Assembly (NCBI RefSeq): GCF_900128505.1
Contig: NZ_LT669940.1
Location: 612,756 to 676,755 of the forward strand
Reading direction: 5' to 3'
Origin: Parabacteroides timonensis
GTDB lineage: Bacteria > Bacteroidota > Bacteroidia > Bacteroidales > Tannerellaceae
Length of the DNA: 64,000 nt
Notes under the pieces: model-generated
Told to the model about the DNA's origin: nothing
The model's database searches: none
The model's input: the letters and a program-made list of their open reading frames with translations, nothing else
Shown: positions 27,535 to 36,411 of the stretch, piece after piece
Layout of the letters: every line of letters begins with the position of its first letter
How positions within the stretch are numbered: the first letter of the stretch is position 1
Position numbers and translations under genes: made by a program

Positions 27535-27730
27535 CCAACGGGTAGTTATCGAAGAAAAAGCGGTGACTACCCGTTTGTCGTCGGGTACTTACCGGTTTCC
27601 GATGGGGTGGGTATTTGATGCTGTCACAAGGACGTGTCACAGGAAAAAGCATATATACAGCTAGTTGCATGGTGTGACAGGTGAGACGTGTCCGGCGCGG
27701 ACTCGGTGGGCAACGCGTGTATCTGTTTAT

Positions 27731-28855
27731 TTATTTGAACTTGATGTGTAAAACAACCAACTCTGATACCGTTCCGACGCGGTAAGGCGGACCGGCTACG
27801 CCGATACCCGATGATACATAAAATTGGGTCGGGCCTTTTTTATGATATCCGTAAGGACATTCGTAAATAAGTTTCATCAGTAGTGGATAAGGCCATAACT
27901 GTCCGTTGTGGGTATGGCCATGGAGCCCCAGATCTACACCATTCATTGTCATCTCGGCGAACGACCAGGGCTGATGATCCATTACGATAATCGGTTTGGT
28001 CGTATCGATATCGGCCATCAGGGTATGCAATGCATTACGTTTTTTATTGACATAATCGTCTCTGCCGATCAGATAGAAAGAAGAGTCGGGTTGCACTACC
28101 GAGTCGATCAGTAATGTTGCTCCCGTCTTTTTCAGCCAACGGTATTTGGCAAAACGGTTGGCGCGGTATTCATGGTTACCGTTAACCACATAAACACCTA
28201 GGGGGGCCTTTAGTTGTTGAAGGTCGTCTTCTATGCGTTCGTTTTCTGCAAACCGCGATTCGTAGTCCATGATATCTCCTACCAGGAGCACCATGTCCGG
28301 ATGTTGTGCATTACTCATTGCCACATATCGTTGAACCATTTTTTTTCCTATCACTTCCCCGATATGCAGGTCACTCATCATCACGATGGTCAGGCTGTCG
28401 CGCTGGCTGGAACCTTTGGGTAGCGTAACATACACCTCTTTGACAATCGGATGGGCTACGGTCAGATAAGCTTTGATCATCAAACCGGTGACTCCGACGA
28501 TAATGAGAAAGAATAAAGTCAGCTTTGTTTCTTTCCAGTGGTTGGTTATCCATTGGGGAAACCAGTGGAAGAAACGGTTTGACAACCGGATCACTTCCAG
28601 TGTCAGGAGCGAAAGTGTGATGTATATGGAGGCAATATACCAACTGTTACAGATATATTGTATGGTGGTCATTATGTTATCCGGCAGCTCGTTGCGGAAA
28701 ATAAAACCAAAGAAATAGAGAGCCAGTTCAAGAATGAAGAACAACGCATAAGGAATACGCCAGCTTTTCTTTGCCGGTATTGCCTGGTATCCCCGCCAGA
28801 AGATATAGGGATTCAGCAACAATTGTGCTACAATTGATTGAATAAAGACTTTCAT
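27731..28855 (-). CDS. membrane-anchored metallophosphoesterase (YkuE/YaeI-like), copy 2
   Basis: The 374-aa protein has about four N-terminal membrane segments (residues 1-130). A calcineurin-like phosphoesterase domain follows with all metal motifs: MSDLHIGEV, GDIMDYESR, NGNHEYR, MDHQPWSF and HGHTHNGQ. Known relatives act on lipid-linked or nucleotide phosphates at the membrane; the substrate here is unknown. It is the downstream member of a tandem pair with a 12-bp gap, so it is co-transcribed with its paralogue. Confidence 0.9.
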   Translation of the reverse strand: MKVFIQSIVAQLLLNPYIFWRGYQAIPAKKSWRIPYALFFILELALYFFGFIFRNELPDNIMTTIQYICNSWYIASIYITLSLLTLEVIRLSNRFFHWFPQWITNHWKETKLTLFFLIIVGVTGLMIKAYLTVAHPIVKEVYVTLPKGSSQRDSLTIVMMSDLHIGEVIGKKMVQRYVAMSNAQHPDMVLLVGDIMDYESRFAENERIEDDLQQLKAPLGVYVVNGNHEYRANRFAKYRWLKKTGATLLIDSVVQPDSSFYLIGRDDYVNKKRNALHTLMADIDTTKPIIVMDHQPWSFAEMTMNGVDLGLHGHTHNGQLWPYPLLMKLIYECPYGYHKKGPTQFYVSSGIGVAGPPYRVGTVSELVVLHIKFK

Positions 28856-28867
28856 ACCTTGTTTCTC

Positions 28868-29959
28868 TTACTTGAACGTGATATTGAATACCACCATTTC
28901 ACTGTTTGTCCCGATACGGAAAGGGGGACCCCATAACGATAATCCTGAAGATACATAAACATGGCTGTTACCCCACTGTTTGTATCCGTAGCTTTGTTCG
29001 AACAAATGGTCTGTCACCAGACTCATCGGCCAGATCTGTCCGCGGTGCGTATGTCCGCTGAATTGCAGGTCGATACCAGTCTTTGCTGTTTCCTGCAGGT
29101 CATACGGTTGATGATCTAAAAGGATAACAGGTTTGGAGGGATCAATGTTTTGTGCCAGTGCCTGAAGGGATAACCGGGAAGGGTTATGGCGGTCGTCACG
29201 GCCGGCCAGTTGAAGCCCGTTGGGAAGAGTAACAACCGTATCACGTAACAACCGGATGGGAGTAGACTGGATAAAGTCGACGCTTTTCTTTATTCCACTG
29301 ATATATTCGTGGTTACCGGGTACCATGTAAATGCCTTGCGGCGCCTTCAGTTGCGATAACTCTTCCTGCATATTTTCAGCATAAAGAGGGGTGACACTGT
29401 TATCGATCAAGTCCCCTCCGATAAGAATCAGATCCGGCTGCTGGGCATTAATCATATTCACATATTTCTTCAACTGTGTCTTGTTTGTTCCATATCCCAG
29501 ATGAACATCACTGATAGCGACCACCTTCATTGCCTGTTGATTACTGTTGGCAGACTTGTTGATAACTATGTTGATAACTTCTGTATTAGGGTGTTGATAA
29601 TGATAATACCCATAGCTTAACAAGCAGAGTGTCAGTAGGAAAGATATGTAAAATCCATATTTAAAACTCCCGTTGAAAAGTTTGAATAGATCAAACGCTA
29701 TCAACGAGAGTACCATATACAATGTGAAAACAAGCCATCCCGTCCCGATCTCATGAATCGTATGAGCCAATACATCCGGATATTTAATATTCCTTGCCAG
29801 CATGCTGACAACAAATGAAAGCGCACAGCTCCAGAATAATACTGTCAGGAGCACCTTTACTCCGAAAGGCTGAGCAACAAGTGCCTGCGCTCCTCTGATA
29901 AATATATAGATATTTCCGGCAAAATAAGCGCAGAAGATGGCAATGAAAATTATAGGCAT
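28868..29959 (-). CDS. membrane-anchored metallophosphoesterase (YkuE/YaeI-like), copy 1
   Basis: The 363-aa paralogue of the next gene has the same plan: N-terminal membrane helices, then AISDVHLGYG, GGDLIDNS, PGNHEY, LDHQPYD and SGHTHRGQ metal-binding motifs. The start MPIIFIAIF (ATG at 29957-29959) was preferred over one ten codons upstream because the consensus -7 box TATCTTTG at 29976-29983 lies inside the longer version. The two genes arose by duplication and have diverged strongly, which suggests different substrates. Confidence 0.9.
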   Translation of the reverse strand: MPIIFIAIFCAYFAGNIYIFIRGAQALVAQPFGVKVLLTVLFWSCALSFVVSMLARNIKYPDVLAHTIHEIGTGWLVFTLYMVLSLIAFDLFKLFNGSFKYGFYISFLLTLCLLSYGYYHYQHPNTEVINIVINKSANSNQQAMKVVAISDVHLGYGTNKTQLKKYVNMINAQQPDLILIGGDLIDNSVTPLYAENMQEELSQLKAPQGIYMVPGNHEYISGIKKSVDFIQSTPIRLLRDTVVTLPNGLQLAGRDDRHNPSRLSLQALAQNIDPSKPVILLDHQPYDLQETAKTGIDLQFSGHTHRGQIWPMSLVTDHLFEQSYGYKQWGNSHVYVSSGLSLWGPPFRIGTNSEMVVFNITFK

Positions 29960-29975
29960 TTTGTCAAATTTTCGG

Positions 29976-29983
29976 CAAAGATA
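29976..29983 (-). promoter_or_regulatory. -7 box TATCTTTG of the metallophosphoesterase pair
   Basis: The minus strand reads TATCTTTG 16 bp before the ATG at 29959. It decides the start of the first gene. Confidence 0.65.
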
Positions 29984-30095
29984 ATGCAAACCGAGAGCAG
30001 AATAAAATGAACTTGTTCATTTTTTATGCCAAGGTGCAGCTTCTCTTCGCTTTTTCAGCAAAGATAGCGAACGCGTATTGATTCTGCAAATGGTC

Positions 30096-30728
30096 TTATT
30101 TTGGATATCCTACCGGATTATTCATCATTAACACCTGGCTGTCGGATAGCTTGAGTATCTTCTTCAGTGCGTTTTGATCCATCGATGCACGAGGTACAGT
30201 TGAAAGGCCTATGCCGGCACAACAGAGGTTAATGTTCTGCGACACAATGCCTGCGTCCATCGCTGCCATTAACTTAGTCTGGTCGGAAACATTTCCGAAG
30301 CGCGACAGGTCGGATACGAGAACAAGGCAAAGCGGAGCATCCTTCACGAAATCCTGTCCTCCTCCAACAGCGGCGCGATGGTCGCCTTTAGCTATGGGAT
30401 TCAATGCGTGTGCTTTTGCATCATATAGATAAGCACCCTCTTTCATAATTACATAAACATCAATGTCCTGTTTATTCAGTGCCGAAGGAGCGGTACGTTT
30501 CCCGTCTGTACGGTTAATGCCGTTAGCAGCCCACAACAAGTCTGAAAGGTCTTGAATGTTTATATCCTTTGCTGCATATTCACGGTCGGAATGACGATCG
30601 GAAAATGCTTTCATAACAGCTGTTCCACGAGCTTTGTCGGGAGCATTGAGCTTGATAACTTTTAGTTCCTGTGCATTCATTGCGGTAATAAATAATAAAG
30701 CGGTTAAAATCAATGAAATCTGTCTCAT
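30096..30728 (-). CDS. exported nitroreductase-family protein (SagB/ThcOx-like)
   Basis: The 210-aa protein has a signal peptide ending AMNAQ (residue 20). The nitroreductase fold shows FSDRHSDREYAAKDI at the FMN phosphate site, LSDLLWAANGINR, and the C-terminal GIGLSTVPRASMD. Members bind FMN and reduce nitro or quinone compounds or oxidise thiazolines. An exported form is common in Bacteroidetes and its in vivo role is unknown. It is a single gene with 106-bp and 199-bp flanks. Confidence 0.85.
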   Translation of the reverse strand: MRQISLILTALLFITAMNAQELKVIKLNAPDKARGTAVMKAFSDRHSDREYAAKDINIQDLSDLLWAANGINRTDGKRTAPSALNKQDIDVYVIMKEGAYLYDAKAHALNPIAKGDHRAAVGGGQDFVKDAPLCLVLVSDLSRFGNVSDQTKLMAAMDAGIVSQNINLCCAGIGLSTVPRASMDQNALKKILKLSDSQVLMMNNPVGYPK

Positions 30729-30847
30729 ATCTATATTTATTAATAGTAAGTCTTACAAATTTAAAAGAAATTCATCTAATCAAACAGCAAAATACATCTT
30801 TTACATTTCTTTAATCTCGCTAAGTACGAAAGGTTCGTAGATTCTTT

Positions 30848-30855
30848 TACATTTG
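30848..30855 (+). promoter_or_regulatory. candidate -7 box TACATTTG
   Basis: TACATTTG fits TAnnTTTG and lies 72 bp before the outer-membrane barrel gene at 30928. Confidence 0.4.
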
Positions 30856-30927
30856 CAACGGATTTACAGTAAATAATAACGATTTATATAAAAGATCAAT
30901 CGATAACTTCTAAATTCTTTAAATTTG

Positions 30928-33468
30928 ATGAAAGAAAAACTGCTCTACTTATTGTTGGTGTTGATGATGGCTACGCCTTTGTGTGCGCAGAACCAAAATG
31001 CCGCTGATTACACGATCAAGGGACAGGTCGTTGATTCCCTGTCTAATGAAACAGTTCCTTATGCCACATTGAGCATCGCTTTGGCAAACGCTCCGCAGAA
31101 TGCGATCAAACTGTTGGCTTGTGATGATGACGGAAAGTTTACTACTACACTGAAGCAACCAGGCAAGTATGTTATGTCTATGCAGTCGTTAGGAAAAGTC
31201 CCTGCCGTGAAACGTTTTACCTTGTCCGAAGGCAAGAAGAGCCTGGATTTAGGCAAATTATTTATGAATGACGATACCCAGCAACTGAATGAGGTGACTG
31301 TTGTTGCCCAGAAGCCATTGGTGACGGTGGAAGTCGATAAAATAACTTATAGCCTGGATGACGATCCGGAAGCCAAGACCAATAATGCCTTGGAAATGTT
31401 CCGGAAAGTCCCGATGATTACTGTCGATGGTGAGGACAAGATCCAGTTGAAAGGTTCATCCAACTATAAAATATATATGAATGGTAAGCCTTCCAACCTG
31501 CTGAGTGGTGAGAATGCTTCCGACGTATTGAAAAGTATGCCGGCAAGCTCTATCAAAAATATTGAGGTGATAACCGATCCGGGTTCCAAATATGATGCAG
31601 AAGGTGTTGGTGGTATTATCAATATTATTACATCAAAAAATGCTATGCAGGGATATACAGGTACGGTGCGTGCCAATGCCAGTTCATTGGGTAGTTTTGG
31701 TGGCGGTGGATATGTATCTTTGAAAGTCGGTAACCTGGGTCTTACTGCAAACTATGGCTATAATAATCGTAATTCGCCATGGAATGATTCTCATAGCGAA
31801 CGCGAGACATATAAAGATTGGCTGGCCGAAGATAAGCCCACTAAACTGATTGAAGATGGACGTGCCAAAAATAAGGGACCATTCCAATACGGTTATCTGG
31901 AAGCTAGTTATGAAATAGATACCCTGAATTTGATCAGCGTAGGTGCTAATTTGTTTAGAGGGAAAAACAAAAGCTTTTCGGAACTGGATGCCGTTTTGAA
32001 TCCGTTGGGAGGTAATGTTAGTGAACCGGTGGTGCCGATTTATAGCTTCCATCGTAACAGTAATTCCGAAAGCACTTTCGGTTCGACAGACGTGAATGTC
32101 GATTATCAGCACTCAACCAGTAAAAAAGATGAGTTACTGACAGTTTCCTATCGTTTTAGTCAGTCGCCGAATGATAACGAAAGCCGTACGGAACTTTCGG
32201 ATGTTGTTACCTATTATTTGGAAGAAGATTATCCGAAGTGGAATATCAACGATGCATCGACTATTGAACATACGGGTCAGGTGGATTATACTACTCCTCT
32301 TTTTGAAAAACAAACACTTGAAGCCGGTGTGAAATATATCAACCGTCAGAATAAGAGTAACACGCTGGAGCAGATCTATGACGATGCGACCGACATTTGG
32401 GTGGATCAGAAGAAAGACAATAGCAAGTTCCGTCATACACAACATATTTATTCTGCTTATCTGGGTTATTTGATACGTCTGAATAAATTTGGTATCAAAG
32501 CCGGATTACGTGGAGAAGGAACGAGTTTGAATGCCAAGTACGCATTGAAGCCGGCTCTCGATTTCAGTTCAGATTATTTTGATCTGGTTCCGAATGCCAC
32601 CCTGACGTATCAGCTGGATATGTCGACCCAGATCCGTTTAGGATATAATATGCGTATCCAGCGACCGGGTATCTGGTATCTAAACCCATATATAAACGAT
32701 TCTAATCCACAGAATATATCTCAGGGTAATCCTAATCTGGAATCGGAAAAGAGTAATAATGTCAACTTGAACTTTAGTAAGTTTACTCAGAAGTTCAGTA
32801 TCAATGCCAGCTTAAGTTATACTTTTGTTAATAATCCGATTGAAAGTTATTCATTCGTGGCTGATTTCCCATCTGACGATCCCCGTTCACAATACAATGG
32901 TGCAAAATGGAATACGTATGATAATATCGGGAAAAAGCAGCAGGTGGGTATGTTCTTGTACGGTAACTGGTCGCCAAATACTTGGTTCCGTATCTATATG
33001 AATGGTGGTATCGATTATACAGATTTGAAAGCTCCTTCTTTGAATCTCGAAAAAGATGGTGTCAGCGGACGTATCTTTGCCGGAACGCAGTTTACGTTAC
33101 CAAAAGACTTCCGTATTAATTTGCATGGAGGTTACTTCAGTCCGTGGATACAATTACAAAGTAAAATGTCTCCATTCTATTTTGCAGGTCTGAATGTCAG
33201 CAAGGATTTCCTGAAAAAGAAATTATCTGTTTCTGTGGGGGCAAATAACCCATTCTGGAAGACTATGAAGATGAAAACAACAACGAACAGTGCTGATTTC
33301 CATGATGTATCAACCAACTGGCGTAGTGCCCGTGAATTCCGTTTCAGCATCTCATACCGTTTCGGTACGATGAAAGGACAGATTAAGAAAGTGAAACGTG
33401 GTATCAGTAATGATGACTCGAAAGGTGGTGGTGAAAATAACCAGGGAGGTGGCGAACAGGCTATGTAA
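30928..33468 (+). CDS. TonB-receptor-like outer-membrane beta-barrel protein
   Basis: The 846-aa protein (ATG at 30928; a TTG three bases upstream is less likely) has a signal peptide ending TPLCAQ, a carboxypeptidase-regulatory-like domain (about 28-110, KGQVVDSLSNETVPYATLSI), a plug-like region with PGSKYDAEGVGGIINIITSK, and a large barrel of the OMP_b-brl_3 type. A low-complexity tail (SKGGGENNQGGGEQAM) follows the last strands. It has no SusD partner and is probably a transporter of an unknown ligand. A terminator lies 23 bp after the stop. Confidence 0.88.
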   Translation: MKEKLLYLLLVLMMATPLCAQNQNAADYTIKGQVVDSLSNETVPYATLSIALANAPQNAIKLLACDDDGKFTTTLKQPGKYVMSMQSLGKVPAVKRFTLSEGKKSLDLGKLFMNDDTQQLNEVTVVAQKPLVTVEVDKITYSLDDDPEAKTNNALEMFRKVPMITVDGEDKIQLKGSSNYKIYMNGKPSNLLSGENASDVLKSMPASSIKNIEVITDPGSKYDAEGVGGIINIITSKNAMQGYTGTVRANASSLGSFGGGGYVSLKVGNLGLTANYGYNNRNSPWNDSHSERETYKDWLAEDKPTKLIEDGRAKNKGPFQYGYLEASYEIDTLNLISVGANLFRGKNKSFSELDAVLNPLGGNVSEPVVPIYSFHRNSNSESTFGSTDVNVDYQHSTSKKDELLTVSYRFSQSPNDNESRTELSDVVTYYLEEDYPKWNINDASTIEHTGQVDYTTPLFEKQTLEAGVKYINRQNKSNTLEQIYDDATDIWVDQKKDNSKFRHTQHIYSAYLGYLIRLNKFGIKAGLRGEGTSLNAKYALKPALDFSSDYFDLVPNATLTYQLDMSTQIRLGYNMRIQRPGIWYLNPYINDSNPQNISQGNPNLESEKSNNVNLNFSKFTQKFSINASLSYTFVNNPIESYSFVADFPSDDPRSQYNGAKWNTYDNIGKKQQVGMFLYGNWSPNTWFRIYMNGGIDYTDLKAPSLNLEKDGVSGRIFAGTQFTLPKDFRINLHGGYFSPWIQLQSKMSPFYFAGLNVSKDFLKKKLSVSVGANNPFWKTMKMKTTTNSADFHDVSTNWRSAREFRFSISYRFGTMKGQIKKVKRGISNDDSKGGGENNQGGGEQAM

Positions 33469-33491
33469 TTATCAATGATAAATAGAGTAAG

Positions 33492-33519
33492 GTCCGGGTA
33501 GAAATATCCGGACTTTTTT
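33492..33519 (+). terminator. rho-independent terminator
   Basis: GTCCGG (33492-33497) pairs with CCGGAC (33508-33513), followed by six Ts. It ends the barrel-protein transcript. Confidence 0.8.
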
Positions 33520-33531
33520 GTTTTTGGACAA

Positions 33532-33583
33532 AAAAGTACCTTTTCTTAGACAAAAAGTGTCTTTCATCCTAAAAGTATCGTTT
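33532..33583. repeat. three loosely spaced AAAAGT-nn-CTTT elements upstream of a GH2 gene
   Basis: AAAAAGTACC, AAAAAGTGTC and AAAAGTATCG occur with their GT at 33536, 33557 and 33575 (spacing 21 and 18), each followed by a T-run. They lie directly before the -7 box at 33584. They resemble the 22-bp arrays elsewhere but are not regular. Confidence 0.4.
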
Positions 33584-33591
33584 TATCTTTG
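33584..33591 (+). promoter_or_regulatory. -7 box TATCTTTG of the GH2 gene
   Basis: A consensus -7 box 25 bp before the ATG at 33617. It rules out the longer in-frame start at 33518. Confidence 0.65.
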
Positions 33592-33616
33592 CTCTCAGAA
33601 TAAAGAAAGAAATAAC

Positions 33617-35653
33617 ATGAAACACATTCTTATTGGTTTACTATTGGTTCTTTGCAGTACATTAACCTTTGCTTCCCGCAAAGAGATACTTTTAAATAAC
33701 GACTGGAACTTCCGTTTCTCGCATCAGGTGCAGCGCAACAGTGGCCAGCGGGTCGATCTCCCTCATACCTGGAATAGCGGTGATGCCCTTATCGGAACAC
33801 AGGATTATTACCGGGGTATGGGAAATTACGATAAAAAGCTTTTTATTAAGCCCGAATGGGAGGGCAAACGTCTGTTTCTCCGTTTTGAAGGCGTCAATAC
33901 GATTGCTACTGTTTTCGTTAATTCAGTTTGTTTGGGGGAACATCGTGGTGGTTATGGTGCTTTTGTGTTTGAGATAACCGATCATGTAAAATATGGGGCT
34001 GAAAACGAAATCCTCGTGAAAGTAAACAATGCCTTGCAACTGGATATTATGCCATTAGTAGGCGATTTCAATTTCTACGGAGGTATCTATCGTGATGTAA
34101 ACCTGATTATCACCGATCCCGTAAATATATCGCTGACCGATTATGCTTCTCCGGGTGTTTATCTTATACAGAATAATGTCACGAAGGAACAGGCAGAAGT
34201 GCGGGCGAAAGTCCTGCTGTCGAACAGTTCGTCGGTCGACACACCGGTAAAAGTAAATGTAAAGATACTGGATGGCGATAAAATTGTGCAGCAACAGGAT
34301 ATGAACGTAACAGTAGGAGCCAACCAGATACATACGACCGGTTTCGACTTTACCATAAAGAATCCCCACCTGTGGAACGGTCGGAAAGATCCGTTCATGT
34401 ATCGTACGGAAGTAACTTTGATGGCTGACGGAAAACAGATCGACAAGGTAGTACAGCTGCTTGGTCTGCGTTTCTATCATGTGGATGCGGAAAAAGGTTT
34501 CTTCCTAAATGGAGAACATTTGAAACTGCATGGCGTATGTCGTCATCAGGATCGTGCCGAAAGAGGGAATGCTCTGTATAAGGAACATCATGAAGAGGAT
34601 GCTGCAATTATCGCTGAAATGGGAACCAACGCTATTCGGTTGGCACATTATCCGCAGGCTACTTATTTCTATAATCTGATGGATAAATATGGTATCGTAA
34701 CCTGGGCGGAAATACCGTTTATCGGTCCGGGCGGTTATCTTGACAGAGGTTATAACGATCTGCCTGCTTTTCGTGCAAACGGTAAAGAACAGTTGAAGGA
34801 ACTGATCCGTCAGCATTATAACCACCCTTCGATCTGTTTCTGGGGATTATTCAACGAACTGAAGACTATCGGTGACAACCCGATCGAATATATCAAGGAA
34901 CTGAACGAGCTGGCTCACCAGGAAGATCCGACACGTCCGACTACCGCTGCTAGCTTCCTGTCTTACGATAGTGACATCAGTAAGATTACCGATGTGATTG
35001 CCTGGAACCAGTATTTCGGTTGGTATGGTGGCTCCCCTTCCGATATGGGAAAATGGTTGGATGCCAATCATAAAGCACATCCGGAATATAAGATAGCTAT
35101 CAGTGAATATGGGGCAGGGGCCAGCATCTATCATCAGCAGGACTCAGTGAAGCCAGGTGAGGCTTCAGGTTGGTGGCATCCCGAGAATTTCCAGACGTTC
35201 TATCATCAGGGAAACTGGGAAGCTATTGCCGAACGCCCGTTCGTATGGGGTTCCTTTATCTGGAACTTGTTTGATTTCGGGGCAGCCCATCGTACGGAAG
35301 GCGATCGTCCGGGTATCAACGACAAAGGTCTGGTAACTTTCGACCGTAAAGTGAAAAAGGATGCTTTTTATTATTATAAAGCGAACTGGAACAAAGACGA
35401 TAAATTCGTTTATATCGCTAATCGCCGCCACCGTGATCGGACAACCAGGGTAACTGATATTATGGTATTCTCCAATCTACCGGAAGTGGAATTGTTTGTG
35501 AACGGAAAAAGCGTAGGTAAGCAAACACCGGATAATTATGCCACTTTTGTGTGGAAAGGTGTAAGTCTGGCAGACGGTGAAAACACAGTCGAGGCACATG
35601 CTGTACAGAAGAAAAACAGTATGTCCGATCAGGTGGTCTGGACTTGTAAATAG
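33617..35653 (+). CDS. GH2-family beta-galactosidase / beta-glucuronidase-like enzyme (PUL2 edge)
   Basis: The 678-aa exported enzyme (signal peptide ending LTFAS) has a jelly-roll sugar-binding domain, an Ig-like domain and a TIM barrel, then a C-terminal Ig-like domain. The active site shows acid/base Glu414 in LFNEL and nucleophile Glu497 in ISEYGAG; HGVCRHQDRAERG is typical of the beta-galactosidase branch. It has its own -7 box and a strong terminator, so it is a separate unit, but it lies just before the second SusCD and may serve that PUL. Exact specificity is not clear. Confidence 0.88.
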   Translation: MKHILIGLLLVLCSTLTFASRKEILLNNDWNFRFSHQVQRNSGQRVDLPHTWNSGDALIGTQDYYRGMGNYDKKLFIKPEWEGKRLFLRFEGVNTIATVFVNSVCLGEHRGGYGAFVFEITDHVKYGAENEILVKVNNALQLDIMPLVGDFNFYGGIYRDVNLIITDPVNISLTDYASPGVYLIQNNVTKEQAEVRAKVLLSNSSSVDTPVKVNVKILDGDKIVQQQDMNVTVGANQIHTTGFDFTIKNPHLWNGRKDPFMYRTEVTLMADGKQIDKVVQLLGLRFYHVDAEKGFFLNGEHLKLHGVCRHQDRAERGNALYKEHHEEDAAIIAEMGTNAIRLAHYPQATYFYNLMDKYGIVTWAEIPFIGPGGYLDRGYNDLPAFRANGKEQLKELIRQHYNHPSICFWGLFNELKTIGDNPIEYIKELNELAHQEDPTRPTTAASFLSYDSDISKITDVIAWNQYFGWYGGSPSDMGKWLDANHKAHPEYKIAISEYGAGASIYHQQDSVKPGEASGWWHPENFQTFYHQGNWEAIAERPFVWGSFIWNLFDFGAAHRTEGDRPGINDKGLVTFDRKVKKDAFYYYKANWNKDDKFVYIANRRHRDRTTRVTDIMVFSNLPEVELFVNGKSVGKQTPDNYATFVWKGVSLADGENTVEAHAVQKKNSMSDQVVWTCK

Positions 35654-35746
35654 GAGCTTGTTTTCTACTTATATGATATCCGGATCACAAAAATGGATGG
35701 ATCGATAGATTTGTAGAGAACACTTTAATGATTGTAAATGCTTGAG

Positions 35747-35785
35747 GAGTAAGGTGTCAGTAGATTGATGCCTTACTCTTTTTTT
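35747..35785 (+). terminator. rho-independent terminator after the GH2 gene
   Basis: GAGTAAGG (35747-35754) pairs with CCTTACTC (35771-35778), followed by a run of seven Ts. Confidence 0.85.
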
Positions 35786-36411
35786 ATAGAATGTATATAG
35801 TTCTGAGTGAACTATGTTCTTTCGGCAGAGTCGAACATAACAGACGCAAAAATAGGCTCTTGTTGGGTTTGCGGACACACAATTTAGTCTGATTGATGTG
35901 CACCAATTGTCCACAAATAGAGTTTTAACATAACAAATAATCGTATCTTTCTTCTTAGTAATCTGTTGTATAAGCCGTTTTAAGGTTAATAATTCGCAGC
36001 TAATGCTTCTTTGTTGTTTTTTTCTACCGGCATTTGGCTACAGGGTAGAAAATATGACCTGTTTTTATCCCCAAATCACCTTTCCGACCTTTTGCTTTCA
36101 ACCGCTTAAGATATACGAACCATTTGACTTTTCTAAGAAATACTTTCTTTTCTTCTCTTTTTTTTGAGTTGTATTATCCTGAACCATCAACGATTAAAAC
36201 AATGCGGACATTATGAATATTTAGAGATAAAGGTCTCTTCGAAAATTAGAGAACCTTTCGATCGATATACAGAAACAAACCGGATTAAGTTCACTCAGAA
36301 CTATTTCTCTTTTTGCATGTGGCGGACCAAACAAAGAGTATGTACTCCAATATTTGACCGGTATTGGTGTGCGCAAACACAATTTATTCATTAACTAAAT
36401 CTGGTGTTATT
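35786..36411 (+). promoter_or_regulatory. long regulatory/leader region upstream of susC of PUL2
   Basis: No ORF here is convincing. It holds an inverted pair TATGTTC/GAACATA (35813-35819 / 35833-35839), a near-consensus -7 box TATCTTTC (35944-35951) and a small CCAATA/TATTGG pair (36347-36352 / 36362-36367) close to the start codon. I infer that the hybrid two-component regulator of PUL2 acts here; no binding site can be assigned from sequence alone. Confidence 0.4.

Noticed and set aside
36164..36394. 76-aa ORF upstream of susC of PUL2
   Set aside because: No promoter, no signal peptide and no family pattern; it lies in the leader region and looks like chance.
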